A DNA stretch of 64,000 bases from Pyxicephalus adspersus. Its lineage: Eukaryota > Chordata > Amphibia > Anura > Pyxicephalidae. Positions within the stretch are counted from its first letter, which is position 1. Each line of letters starts with the position of its first letter. The stretch is from the NCBI RefSeq assembly GCF_032062135.1, contig NC_092858.1:128760644-128824643 (forward strand), read 5' to 3'. Positions 10,621 through 22,382 of this stretch are shown here, one piece after another. The position numbers and the translations under genes were made by a program. The notes under the pieces are model-generated. The model saw only the letters and a list, made by a program, of their open reading frames with translations, made no database searches and was not told the origin of the DNA.

Positions 10621-12802
10621 TTCTGACATCCCCATCTAGGTGGATTTTTTAGAATCAATACCTTATTTTTGATTTATAAAACAATGCTTACTTAGGGAAG
10701 GGAAAACTAAAATGTCTAAAAAAAATTGTTTAGGAAAATTTTATCCTGTATTTTTTTTTTTGATAAAAGCAGAAATTCTTACATTCCAATGAACATCGTC
10801 AATCCGTCAATCCATATCCAATCATCATTCTAAGAAACAACTAATGATCATGGAACATCTAAAGAAAATTAATCCACGTTGTACTGGTTTCTTTCTATTT
10901 TATATGAAGACACAACTTAGTAACACTTGCGTGAGAGAGAACATATCTAAAGATGATATGCCAGTATATCAACTAAAGACCAGAAAAGCATCCATTCTCC
11001 CTACTGGTCTCCCTATAGAAAAAGTTTCCAGTTAATATGTATGATATAATTAGATGGCTAGAAGAAGATCTGAGCAAATATTGTCCAGGTATAGAAGAGG
11101 TATAAACATGTAGAGGGAGAAATTTGGAGCTTACAAACTTCCTTCAGATAAAACAAATTGCTTGGAACTCTTTGGCTTTAGTGTCTTCTGAGTCACTGAC
11201 CTAAACATGCATGCCATTAAAATCAGAGCAAGGTTTGAAGGAGAGGTTTTCAATGGTCGCTTTCTTTTACTGTTATAAAATGCTGTTGCTTTGAAAGCCC
11301 ACAATAATTTTACACAAACCCTATATTAAAGTAATACTTCATTACCAGCTTGTTGATTGTAAAAAGAAATGAAGAACATGTCTGTTGGCACTTATCTTGT
11401 ATTTCGAACATTGAACATTTAGTATCAATGTGGGCTGATTGAATGGAAGGATTAGTGGTTCTAGATGTCAAGGTCTGAAGGGTCCAATGGAATTGGATCC
11501 TCAACCACTAAAGCTGTTATAACTCTTCTCAAACTGCAATACAGTACACACATTCCTTCCATTTCCTAAATGTGGTAGTGTCTATTTCTTTTAACTGCAA
11601 CAAGCTGAGGATGTTGTAGAATGGATGACTAGGCATTGGTCAGTTGAAACCATCTCATGTTCTACGATTTTCTTTTTCTCGAAAATACCCTCCAAGGCCT
11701 TTTACCTTTCCTCTGAATTTTGCCTACAGGGACCTTCTGTCTCTGCTATGAGATTTAGCTAATGTTTTAGGAAGCCTCCTCCATACCATTCTGCCTCTGC
11801 TCTGAGATCTGGTTATTTTTTATTGGGAAGATCCCCCTCCCCCCAATGACCATTGGGCTCTGCTATGAGAATTAAATACATATATATTTTTAGTTTTGAG
11901 ACTCCCTATTGTTTGGTTAGGAAGTCTATTTCACTGAACTTTTTAGCTTGTGGGTGCTGCTTAAATGTGGTGTCAGGGGCTATTTAAAAAGATACACCTA
12001 GACAGAGGCACTTATTTTTGTCATGCCATAAAAATGAGGAAGTTTTGGCTGATCAGCTCCACAATGGAACTTTACATTTAATTACCTTCACCGTAAACTA
12101 GGGTTTATCATCGATCTTGGCAGTTGTAGATTAAGGCTCCCAAAGCTTACCTGATCACAATGCACAAGACAAATGTCCAAGAAAATATGGGTCCACACTG
12201 GTTGTCAATTCAATTCTGAGTTTAATAAAAACTCAGGAGGCAAAGTCAATCATCAATATAAAAATCTTGAGGTGCTGTACATATGAAAATGCTTACATAA
12301 GATCCATAGGCTTGTTTAGACAGGTATGCTGTATACGTTCCTGCAGCAAATACTGGCCTGTGGTAACAAATCCTGTAAATAGATTGTGTTTGCAGGGTTT
12401 ACCTATTAATGCACCATAACTACACTAAATATACATTTTCTCTGGTCTACACACAAAATCACTGAAGTGACCAGATTTACCTCCACATTGCCTACCTTTT
12501 TTATGAGGCTTTGAGATTTACAAAAGCTGTTACCCTATAAATAAAAATGAAGTAAATTAAGTTATTATAGCATGCTGGGGGCTCCTCTGCTCCCAAATGT
12601 GGAGCCTGGGCTTTGCACCCTGTCATAGTCTTTAAGTGCTTTGATCAATTGAAAGGTGGGCATATTGCATTCCGGGTAACATACCCCATGTATTAGTGGT
12701 GTGCTTATTCTCAGTTTTCTGATAAACAAATATTTGTGTAGGAATACAATAATCCTAGAAAGTGCAACACACCATAAACATATGTTGCTTTTATAATCTT
12801 TA
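10621..12802. other. No gene seen
   Basis: Low-complexity poly-T/A patches near 10750 and otherwise unclassified AT-rich sequence. The 63- and 64-codon frames at 10844 and 11310 (minus) have no recognisable similarity. Confidence 0.55.
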
Positions 12803-13035
12803 GGGCAGGTTCAAACCTGCCTCTGAGTCACGCGATTCTGTGCAGCTTCCTGTGGCAGACACATTGCCAGCCACTCGAACACTTGCATGTAACAACTGAT
12901 GGCGGTGACTGCTGCCCCTATTCATGCCCTATGCTGCAGGGAGATTCTACATGTAGAGTTTTTCTAAGAGGTAGGTGTTCCTTCTGTGAGGAAGCAGTAA
13001 ATGGACAAAACCTCATTGCCAGTGTAAATTCAGCC
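12803..13035. mobile_element. Possible Harbinger-like MITE
   Basis: The segment is flanked on both sides by TTA (12800-12802 and 13036-13038), the 3-bp TWA duplication typical of PIF/Harbinger insertions. It starts GGGCAGGTTCAAACC and ends GTGTAAATTCAGCC; the inverted match is weak (about half the positions). The interior is GC-richer than the surroundings. Non-coding. Confidence 0.45.
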
Positions 13036-13140
13036 TTAGGCTTTCAGGTGACTAAAATACCTCCTGACAAAAATCAAATTTACTAAGATATAAACAATCA
13101 AAATGAAAAGCATTCTTCAACCCAGGTTTGGGCATATTAA

Positions 13141-13334
13141 GGCCGTGTTCAAATAGGGGGTGTAATTGTGGTGCGGTTTCTTTTTCCCTCTGAACCAGGC
13201 CTAGGGGTTGGTACATGTAGTGTATCGCCAATACACCTCAACAGCAGTGAGTGGTTCAGTGCTGCCCGCTGCTGCCTCATTTAAAATATTAAAAGCAGGC
13301 CAGCACTGTTCTGGCCACCAGTCTAAACATAGCC
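13141..13334. mobile_element. Harbinger-like MITE with TAA duplication
   Basis: TAA lies immediately outside both ends (13138-13140 and 13335-13337). The left end GGCCGTGTTCAAATAGG matches the reverse complement of the right end, GGCTATGTTTAGACTGG, at about 11 of 17 positions. The 194-bp length and TAA site fit a PIF/Harbinger MITE. The 71-codon frame at 13208 starts inside it and runs past the right end, with no coding features. Confidence 0.55.
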
Positions 13335-13456
13335 TAAATGAGGATAACAATCAAAGTGCTTACTGTCACTTTGAACAAGCTGCTAACAGTGTGCTGGAGA
13401 TTAGCTTCAGTTTCATTAGCTGAATTCTTAAAACTCTTTGGATGGGTTCTCTAAAA

Positions 13457-13747
13457 CAGCGGTTGCAAGAAAATTTTGGTGGCCTGCAGCTCTGGCCGGT
13501 GGGTGAACCATGTCTTCCGTACGGATTGTAGGCTCAAGGCAGTGGGCGGCTTGTCTCTGGACACAACCTGCCCACTCTCCTATTGCAGGCTTAGACTTGA
13601 GATGGTAGAGTGGTTGGGTTCTGGCATTATGACGTCACTCTAGGGGAAGTGTCTACCCCTTTATTTGACACACAGCTCCCCGCGCAGGCACAGCCCAGGG
13701 CCTGTGCATTTAGTGGTCCGTAGGTCTGAAAAAGTTGGTGACCACTG
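13457..13747. mobile_element. hAT-type MITE, short form
   Basis: The ends are CAGCGGTTGCAAG on the left and GTTGGTGACCACTG on the right, which are inverted CAGTGGT-type hAT termini. The 8-bp flanks CTCTAAAA (13449-13456) and CACTTAAA (13748-13755) look like a diverged hAT target duplication. The interior shares CTGCCCACTCTCCTATTGCA and a GCTCTGGCCGG block with the longer copy at 56861-57489. No transposase frame is present. Confidence 0.75.
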
Positions 13748-14089
13748 CACTTAAACACCCATGGAATAACACTCATATGTTAGTTTGCAACTCTGATTTT
13801 CTGGCTGGAACAAAGTTGACTCTTAAATAATGACCTTCCAAACCAAATCTTGAAAGCAAAGAAAATGCATGGCTTCTTGTGCGGTAAAATAGGATGAGTA
13901 TGAAGTGGTTCCGTACACCACATTGGACCATTATAAAAGACAGTTCCTGTTAAAAACATTGCTATAGTACTAAAACCACAGCCAACGATTTAATATTAGT
14001 TTGCCCTGTTTGCCTAAAGTAGGTGCATTGTTTGTTGTGTATTTTGTTAGACATACAAAACACAATAAAAAAAGAAATTATTAAAAGAA

Positions 14090-14152
14090 AACAAGCTGTT
14101 AGCAGTCTTCCCACAAGTTTCAAGTAGTGCTGAAGCTTGCTAACAGCTTGTT
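14090..14152. repeat. 15-bp inverted repeat
   Basis: AACAAGCTGTTAGCA (14090-14104) and TGCTAACAGCTTGTT (14138-14152) are perfect reverse complements around a 33-base loop. No flanking duplication was seen. It could be a small hairpin or the remains of a foldback element. Confidence 0.7.
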
Positions 14153-14263
14153 AAATTTCACAGCCAGCATTCCAATTAAGATCTGTGTATCATATCTCCA
14201 AACTAAAGCTGAAGGGTATTTTAAAGCTGTTTAAAGCATGCCCCCCAAACAGCATGAATAATC

Positions 14264-14633
14264 TAAATTGGACCCCCTACCTAGATTGTCCAAAAACAGC
14301 GATTGCCATTGCGGCCTAGTGTTCCTCTGATTGCAGTTGTAAACAATAGTGAGGGTGAGGTTATCGCCTGTCTAGCTTCTTTGGTGTCTTCTCAATGGAC
14401 ACAGAGTAGGACTTCCAGTGGCAGGGGGTGAAGCAGTCTTTCACTGTGATCCTGAAAGCCCTTGACTAGCTAAATCCCCACTCCAAGCAACCAGAAGATT
14501 CTTCTATCTACCTCCTAAATTCTTTCTCCAGACATCACTATTTTTTTTACAAATGTCAGTGTGAAATGGAGGGGCATTAGGCTGAAGTGACCCAATTACT
14601 GTATCCAGACATCCTAGGTAGGGGTCCAATTTT
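14264..14633. mobile_element. Inverted-repeat-bounded element, class unknown
   Basis: The left arm AAATTGGACCCCCTACCTAG (from 14265) pairs with CTAGGTAGGGGTCCAATTT (to 14633) on the right with a single base gap. Similarity continues inward for about 15 more bases (TTGTCCAAAAACAG against TGTCTGGATACAG). The 370-bp size and lack of coding content suggest a MITE. No target duplication was identified, so the superfamily is open. Confidence 0.6.
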
Positions 14634-16132
14634 GTTTCTGTTTGAAGAGGATTGTCTTCTTGTGGAGAGTGCTGTTATTATTAGGATTTGTCAAGGCTTT
14701 GTCCTATATGCCAGAAAGCATCCACTCCTGACACCTGCTTGAAGCCTGTCTCAGCTGCAGGTTCTTGGAATGTTTGCTAGATTTTGTTGTAAGTACAATT
14801 CCTACTATGCTTTCAGGAGTTCTTCAGAGTATTAAGCAATTTTGAAGACCATGGAAACAAATCTTTGCTTTTCAATATTCATAATCTCAGCCAAAAGATA
14901 AACAGATAGATGATTGCTTTCTGAAAGAAGGGTTTGAATGTTGAGGGAAAAGCTCTGTTTTTGTGGGTGCCTAACTGTAATATTAGTAGAATCCATAAAC
15001 ATGTCAGCCAGTAGGGGATTACACCAAGAACAAATAATGCCTCCTTCTTCAGTCTACTTCTTCAGTCACTCTAGCCACTATATAACGGTGTAATATACTT
15101 ACTGTCATACTGTATGGAATTTTCCAGCTTGCTGGATAACAATCTAAGACACGAAGCTGAGAGAACATTTAATCTTTCACACAAAAATAATGTACATGAA
15201 TTTACATAGGTAAGTTCTTTAGAAAGGCATACAGAACATTCAAATATTCAATTCAAATTTTTTTTCAGGTCAGTAGTATCCCAAATTTCTGTTGCAGGAT
15301 TATTAGCAGGGTGTTGTACAAAGAGTGGATTCAATTCTTTCATTCAGGAGCCCTAATAGTGCCGGGAGCTGTTTAATGAATACTCTGGGAGATGGTGTTA
15401 GTGCAAAAAGTAGACAAGCAAACTCTAAATGGCTTTTCCAGTGCAAAACCCCAGAAATTCTGGATTCTTTGGTTTTCACAATGTGTGCCTTAAGTAAATC
15501 ATCCCATTGTTGTGGTACAACATTACTCTTCAGTACTCTATTGTTCTTTCTCAAAGTTTTTTTTTATAAATACATTCTTGCTTCTTTTAAAAAAAATATT
15601 TTTGGTTATGATCAAAGTGTATGTAATACACTTTGAAAATGACCGTTTTTTCCTGTTCCAGAGCTGCAGTTAGTGGAAATCAGTAGTTTTCCTCTTGTTC
15701 CGAGGACAACTATAAACTTTGGAATTTTCTCCTCATTCTTTAAGCACCTTGCTCCAAAGATTTTCATTGTGATACCTGGAGACCCAAAGAGTTTGGCTTA
15801 GGCTATGGGAATGAATGAAACCATGAAAAAATATTTTTGTACATAGGTTGTAAGGAAATTGGCGAGGCTACAGTGGGCATCTCTTACTGTGGCAAAAAGA
15901 AAGTATTTTTTAGATTATTTACCTTGAGAATGAAACTTCAGTAAAAATGGAGCTGTCCTATAAGTGTTTGGGTTTATGTATGCTATAAAGGGGAAGGGGC
16001 TGGTCTGCTTTGCCATACAACAAAATCTGTTCCCTTATTGTATTTACATCAATACCGCTATGAAGTGCTGGAAAGGAATGACAAAATTATTCAATAATTT
16101 TATTTATTGTTGTTTCTCAGTACTCTCTAGTG
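14634..16132. other. No gene seen
   Basis: Unclassified sequence. The two overlapping opposite-strand frames at 15303-15636 (83 and 103 codons) have no recognisable domains; the forward one ends in a T/A-rich low-complexity run. A weak TTTCAAAGTGTATT/AATACACTTTGAAA palindrome lies near 15614-15637. Confidence 0.5.
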
Positions 16133-16394
16133 CAGTGTTTCTCAATCTTTTTAACAACAGGGAACCCTTGCAATAACTTTCAAGTCCTAGTCCACATAAG
16201 TGTGGTGGTCACTGGGCAGAATGTCTCTTACATTGCTAGCCATTAAGAAGAATGTCACCCTGACAGATAGGTCAAAAGATCATTGGTGTCACTTAAACTG
16301 ACCTGGGAGGCTAAAAATGCTCAATGCTCAAGGAGCCCCTAGCAACTCTTGGAGGAGCCTTAGGGTTCCACAGAACCCTGGTTTAGAAACACTG
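16133..16394 (+). mobile_element. hAT-type MITE with 8-bp target duplication
   Basis: The element begins CAGTGTTTCTCAATC and ends TTTAGAAACACTG, inverted hAT-style termini. The flanks CTCTAGTG (16125-16132) and CTTTAGTG (16395-16402) agree at 7 of 8 bases, as expected for a hAT insertion. The interior holds GGAACCCTTGCAATAACTT, CAAGGAGCCCCTAGCAAC and GAACCCTGGTT. The same blocks are seen in decayed form at 1-272. It is non-autonomous and has no coding capacity. Confidence 0.9.
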
Positions 16395-16402
16395 CTTTAG
16401 TG

Positions 16403-17072
16403 GTTTTGATATAAACACACCAGAGCATACTTTTATTCTTCTACACTCTCCTCTATTGGTTAAGTACAGGCATATAAAATTTAGGTAATCGAGTCATAGG
16501 ATATGGACTAAATTTTTCTATATGACTAATATTATTAATAGGTGTTATCCAACCCTTGGCTGCTTAGGAAATGGTGTGGATTTAAAAGTAAATTATATTT
16601 TATGAATGTAATATTTTATGACACAATGGGTTTCACAATAAATGTTTAACAAAAAAGAACTATCACATCAATATGAAATCATTATTTCTCCACATGAAAT
16701 GAACTTTCAAATAGTGATAGCTTTATTTTGTAATGAATTTCTATTTGATCAAAACTCATTTTTTGAGTTAATTTTTTTACTCAATAGACCCCTCATGGAA
16801 GCTTACTGGTAACACCAATCAGCAGTTAGCAATGTTTTAAATAGAAACCCTAGTGATGATTTTATATTTTTTTCTACATACAATATACCACAAAATTAGT
16901 ACTTATAACAAGTGTGTAATAATGTCCTCATGTCAGGATTGTAAAACATTGAGGCTAGGTCAACGTCAGAGTTATCAGGTGACAGTTAACTTTTTGGCAT
17001 TACATTCATTTTAGTGCTATGCAAATGTGAAAATGCTGATAAGTGGTTTATACGTTCTTTATTTTCTCATAG
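16403..17072. other. No gene seen
   Basis: AT-rich, repeat-poor sequence. Its last 15 bases form the pyrimidine-rich run before the exon-like segment at 17073. Confidence 0.5.
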
Positions 17073-17179
17073 CCCTCCTGGAAGTTACAACAAATACCTG
17101 TCCATCTTGCTAGTGAAGTCCACTAATACAGCTTGTGATGTGTATGAGGCACAAATAATGGAGGATTCAACTCAGTCAG
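17073..17179 (+). CDS. Exon-like segment, product unknown
   Basis: A pyrimidine-rich run ending CTTTATTTTCTCATAG is followed by 107 bases that stay open in one forward frame only and end at CAGTCAG|GTAAGAG, a near-ideal splice donor. The open frame contains PPGSYNKYLSILLVKSTNTA followed by CDVYEAQIMEDSTQS; residue use looks protein-like. As an internal exon it would begin in phase 2 and have a length not divisible by three. No neighbouring exon was found in the window and I cannot match the peptide to a family from memory. A 35-codon open stretch is not rare by chance, so this is a candidate only. Confidence 0.25.
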
Positions 17180-18967
17180 GTAAGAGGACGTTTTTTGTTT
17201 GCTTATAAATCATATATAGCACATAGCAACTGGTTTAAAGAATAGCCTAGACTTAGGAGACATTGGGGTGCATTCAAAAAAATTGTTTAGAACTAAACTC
17301 CAACATTCTACTTTTCACAGGTGTACAGACTCTTCTGTACTGAAACTACTTATCCTGATTTCAGTCAGCTTCGTACAATGTGCATTAGAAACTGTAGCAA
17401 GTGGGATGGCTGATGGATATCCAACATCATCTATCTCTTTCATTAGATTTCAGTTCTTTTAATTAGGACGGAGCATCCTATATAGGTGTTATTACAGTTT
17501 TCTCTTTTCAGTACAGAACCCTTCTATCCCCTCTCCCCCACCAGCCAAGATCTGTCTTTAGAGATTTATTGATGATGTAAATTATTCTATAATCAGTCCA
17601 CTGAAAACTACCTGGCTATCCAAGCCTACACTGGCTACAGGGTGACAACACCGAAGTGCAATGGTACTGCAGTACAGCACTGTCAGCCTATTACAAGAAG
17701 TGCAAAATTAACTGATCTACTGGCAAGATCAGACAGCGAGAAAATGTTGTTGTGGGAAACAACAAAACCAAAACTGCTGTGCTAATGCTAAAGACAGGAT
17801 GTATCTTATATGTCATTTTTATTATGCCCATGGTGCATTTTTAATTAAAACTTATAAAAACGATACCGTTATTTTCCTTTTTATAATTTCCTCTCCATGC
17901 TCTGGAGTTCTGTGCTGCAGTCATTCCTGCAATATGAGGGATCTCTTTACAACAGAGCTGGAAGCTGTTTATAGAGAGTCTGGCAGCTTCCAGGCACTAA
18001 TGCACAGATATGTTTGCTGGAGATTAACAGTAAATACTGCAGAGAGTTGTATAAATTAAAATAATGCTGAAAATATTCAGCCCATACCTGTCAAGTAGTG
18101 TGAAATTGTAACTTTTTCCTATGAGCCATTTTGCCAGGGAAGAGTCGACAGTCTCAGTGTAAATTGGTAATATCACCTCATTTTCTTTCCTGCTTTTCCA
18201 GACCTATCATTATTTGTCAAAAATCCATCACTCAGAAACAATTTTAACCCCTTTAAATTTCAGCAGCCTGAAAACTCAGTAGTTTTCTAAAATGTGAGTT
18301 TTTTTTAACCAGGACTTAGATAAATAATATCAATTTTCTTGTACTGCCCTGAACACTCAATAGGCCCAGATGTCATACACATAAATGTGAAGTTATGAAA
18401 CTGATGTGCGTTAATATTTCCTCTAAGTTCATAGACAAGTGTGAGAAAGAGAAAGGGGGATTACCAGTCAATGCAATTCTTCTGCTGAACATCCTAATCT
18501 TTGGAAAAAGCCCGTACCTTTTTGTTATGTTGATCCTAATGCTTCCATTATTCTTTAGCCCCTGACCGAGAACAAGTGGGCAGATCAGGAGCTATGCCTT
18601 TGCTTTTTTGGATCACTGACTTAGCAAGTATTACTTTCAGAAACAGCTAGGGAACAGTTGCTAACTGATAACAGTGCATCAGAAGCAGAGTGTGCAGAAG
18701 GATATTACTGATATATGGCTGGATCAACGACTATTTTTGGCACTTGACAAACAGATATAACAAAATGCTTTGAATGCTATGTTTTACATATGAAGAAAGA
18801 GCAAATAAAATATGTTCACTGTGAGGGTTAGATACATAACAGCCTAATTAATAGGCAGTTGCCTTTGGGACCCCTAACCAACAGAATTTCCAAAAGCCCC
18901 CCAGGGATGATGAGTAAAGGGTGCATTTGTAGTTAAATTATGCTCTGTTTGGACCTTTATTAGTATA
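17180..18967. other. No gene seen
   Basis: Mixed sequence. 17890-18240 is non-repetitive with fairly even composition. 18530-18650 carries GATCCTAATGCTTCCATTAT and AGGAGCTATGCC text that may be an old dispersed repeat. No supportable coding region. Confidence 0.5.
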
Positions 18968-19059
18968 GGGCCCCGATTAATTGCATTGACAGCTAAGCTG
19001 ATTGTTGCTACTGGGGCCCTGATTGATTGCATTGACAGCTAAGCTGATTGTTGCTACTG
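18968..19059 (+). repeat. 46-bp tandem duplication (two units)
   Basis: Units at 18968-19013 and 19014-19059 differ at only two or three positions. Each contains GATTGCATTGACAGC-like sequence followed by TAAGCTGATTGTTGCTACTG. The low divergence points to a recent local duplication. Confidence 0.9.
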
Positions 19060-19679
19060 TTAAGCAGACATCTGCCAAAGGAAGTCTTCTACTACTTACT
19101 CCTCCTGTGCCTCTGACTGAGGACAATTTGTAAAGCAGAGGGCCGTAGAGAAAGACAATAGAGGAAGATTTCATCTGCTGGCTGCTTGTTTAACAATGAA
19201 TTCAGAAATAAGCTGAGCTGGCAATGAAATCAGGATCAGTGTTTTAAGGTGGGGGAGATTTAATAATGATATCTATAGTCTATCATGTCAAACTATGATA
19301 CTTCCAGTGCTATAAATCCTATACTGCTGCCTAATCTAAACACAAACTTCATGGTGCCTAACCCATTCTTTCCTGGTACCTAGCCTTAATCATCCTGCCT
19401 AGTGCCAACCCTAACACCCATACCTAAAGCCTAACCTTAATCCTGAATGAATCAACCCTGAACATAACTTCCAACACTAGCCTTTCAAGTATGTCACTAA
19501 CTTTAACCTCTAGAAAGTAATACTTATAAGATAATAGTTATTATGGCTAAATAGACAGCGTTACTTATTCCACTATAGGCACAAGAGTAGCTATACACTG
19601 TTTTATTTCTAAGATTATAAACTAGGCAATAAAGTACTGAAAAAGTATAAATGATAAAACTACTACAAAAACACCTGCT
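19060..19679. other. No gene seen
   Basis: 19360-19510 has a loose repeating CCTAACC/CCTAACTT character but no fixed period. Nothing else recognised. Confidence 0.5.
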
Positions 19680-19860
19680 TTCTTGCCTGGTGGCCAAATG
19701 GTTGACACTATGCTCTATACACCCATTGTAGTTAATGTAGCATTCTGTGGGTGCTGTAGTTTCCTCCAACTGCCCAAAACTATAATGCTGGGTAAACTGG
19801 CTTCCCATAAAATTGCACTTAGACTTAAGTACAGACATTAGACCCTTAAAGCATTAAAGT
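19680..19860 (+). repeat. Diverged tRNA-derived SINE fragment
   Basis: CTGGTGGCCAAATGGTTGAC is a decayed form of the tRNA A-box head seen in the SINE at 49645. After an internal deletion come GGTGCTGTAGTTTCCTCCAA, CTGGGTAAACTGGCTTCCC, ATTGCACTTAGAC and ACAGACATTAGA, all matching the body of that SINE in order. The L2-like tail is absent or unrecognisable. The minus-strand 104-codon frame over it is a chance frame. Confidence 0.7.
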
Positions 19861-20599
19861 AAAGTATTCACATGGATTGTTCAATGTGATGTGGAAAATG
19901 TGTCAGTGCTATGTACTGTACATTCATAACATTGGAAACCTAGCTTAATTTTTGTACTACTTTGCATTACTAGTATATTTTGGTTTATAAACAGTACCGG
20001 GATTAACGTCATAATGGTTCACAAAATCTGTTTTACTAAACTATTGTATGTGGCATAGAAGGCAAGAAACAAATAGAAGAAATAAAGGAAGATTACTTAG
20101 GTTTACTGTTTGGCCCTATGGTTATACACCCCTACTGTGTCTAGTATTATTATTTGTTGTTCCTATTCCTGGACTGAAGAAGGCCCCAGGCACCCTGTTA
20201 TAAAATTATTATTTGATGTATTTCTGCATGGTCCAGTGCCAGCTTAAAGACCATGCTTACTTTGCTCCCTTATTATGCATCTATTTCCACTAATATATTT
20301 AGCCTGGGTTAATTATACAATTCCTATACTTATTGACTTTATAAAAGCTCCTTTAATAGAAACCTTAACTATACTCAGTAAGAAATCTTTGTCTTAAAGA
20401 AAAATGTACCTTACTTGGTAAATGAAAACCTCCCTATCACATACCCTGGTATACATTGACTTGTATGATGATTATTTCTTTATTGCCAATAATTCACTCT
20501 CACAAATTTACAAACGTTCACTGTACTATTTCCACATTTTCAAATTATTTCCCCTTTGTTCTTTTGGGTAGCTGACTCTGCCAATCTCACTACATTTTT
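19861..20599. other. No gene seen
   Basis: AT-rich sequence. The last part (from about 20460) may belong to the LINE described next, but no motif is clear. Confidence 0.45.
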
Positions 20600-21330
20600 A
20601 TAGAGATTGTCATTTATCAAGCGATCACTCTGTGGGACCTAAGATGTGGGATTACTTTTCATCCCTACAGGTAGATAATATTTGCTTACAGGAAATACAT
20701 TTTTCTACTTTTCCCCATCCTAAATAATTTCACACTATAGATATTGTCATCTATTACCCCACAAATGACAAACCATTACCTTACTATAACCATTTACTCT
20801 AAGTTACACAAACCAATGTTTTTGGGATAGTTTTAGTAAGTAGAGATTATAATAACTTTTTAACACAATATTTAGAGAACCTCGGCAATCTCATCTGTAT
20901 CCTTACTTCTCTTGCATTCTACATACTCCTTTACAGCAGTTCTCTTTAGTGCTTGTAGAAAATTACATATGCCAAACAAGACCGTACAAGATTCTCTGTT
21001 GTCCAGAATAGACCATATTTTTGTTGCTAACCAGACCATGCCTTTGCTCTCATCCTGTGATATTTTTGTCATCTCCTGGTCTGGTCAGGATGCTATGATG
21101 ACTTCAACTCTATTTACCAGACCACAAGACAGCAGACGGACCTTAAATGATTCTCTTCTTAGTAGCCCAGAAGTCTATCAGAAAATTCATAACTCTTTCA
21201 ATTAATATTTCACCTTAAATTCCTCTCCTGCTATGAAAGTGGAAATTCTTTGGAATCCACACAAAGCTGTAATAAGAGGTCTTTTTTTTTCAAATTGCTC
21301 TCCAATTCAAAAAACAAAGCACATTAAAAC
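20600..21330 (+). pseudogene. Tx1/L1-type LINE ORF2 endonuclease fragment
   Basis: Forward frames spell motifs of the L1/Tx1-group endonuclease in order. VDNICLQEIHFSTFPHP (from 20671) corresponds to the catalytic LQET/H motif. After about 300 bases of decay, LLSRIDHIFVA (about 20996-21028) and ISWSGQDAMM are the RIDyil and SDH motifs, with the catalytic SDH histidine altered (SG-Q). Then LNDSLLSSPEVYQKI and, after a stop, a WNPHKAVIRG motif mark the linker before the reverse transcriptase. Stops and frame changes are frequent. This family differs from the L2 fragments at 5.7 and 30.6 kb. Such enzymes nick the target site during retrotransposition; this copy is dead. Confidence 0.75.
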
Positions 21331-22252
21331 TGACAATTAGAGGCCAATTTCACCTTCCTGACTCATACATTTTAGTCCTTCCCCACTCTAAATCTCAGTA
21401 ACTAAAACCTTTTGAATACAAAAATTCAGTTGAACCTTTGCCTAAATTCCCAAGCTGAAAATAACATACAATGGTCTATAAATTAATTTTATGTCTATGG
21501 TAAAAAATCAAATACCCTTCTGGCCATCATATTTCACTGACACAACCCTACTATTAAACTGAAGTCTGAATATACAAGCAGTCCAATAAAAACACTCATC
21601 AATTTCCATAAACATCTACCAAGCCCATGTGAACTTTGATTAAGCATCTATGCATAACTTTTTCTGAAATATTTGCCTGCCTACTTTGCCTACAGATTTT
21701 GTAAATACTAGAGAATCCTACTTTCCCCTTTTACATACTGCTATATTACCTGTAAGCCTTTGGCTCCAGTCATTGATTGGGGGTTTTACAACCCTGCTTG
21801 CATCATATTATATGAAATGCACACAATGATTTTTATCATTCTAACTTTTCCTTCCCCTGCTGTGCATGCTTTACATCTCCTCACCCTCTTCTGCTGGAAT
21901 CCATTCCTGCTTTAAAGGTCACTGCAACAGTAGATTGTCACTCAGCCCTAGCAAAAGATAAGACCCATATTCTTTATGATGTATAGCATTATGTAACAAG
22001 CATTGTTTTCTATAAATACATAATTATTTTATGATTCACTCTAATTAACTACACTTAACTCGTTTCTTCCCCGGCTTGCCTCAGCTTTGTTTTTCCCAAA
22101 CGATTACCATACACATGTTTTTATTATTTTATATTAATTTCACAGGGTTTTGTTAAAGATATACAAACAAAAACTACTTTGGGCCTTTCTATTGTAAATT
22201 ATACTTTATATTAGTTAAGCTTTTTTTTTTACCTTTATAAAAACCTGCCCAA
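21331..22252 (+). other. Possible continuation of the Tx1/L1 LINE, no clear domains
   Basis: Sequence after the endonuclease has few recognisable motifs. The text near 22140-22180 (AAAGATATACAAACAAAAAC followed by TACTTTG) and a poly-T run at 22221-22230 could be the 3' end of an old LINE. No reverse transcriptase motif (such as FADD) was found. Confidence 0.3.
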
Positions 22253-22382
22253 TTGGAGATGATACACTTTTATCAGTGAAGCTGGGTAATCCAGCAAACC
22301 TGAAATGGACCTGGTCCAGGATTTAAAACATTTGCTAGCAAGTTGCAAATGACTTTGAAAATCCATTCTAGGTTTGCTCTAG
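22253..22382 (+). mobile_element. Palindromic MITE, left half only
   Basis: GGAGATGATACACTTTTATC, AGTGAAGCTGGGTAATCCAG, GGACCTGGTCCAGGATT and the central ACATTTGCTAGCAAGTTGC match the left half and centre of the family. The match ends at ATCCATTCTAGGTTTGCTCT, so the right half and both terminal GGGCC boxes are missing. Confidence 0.85.
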
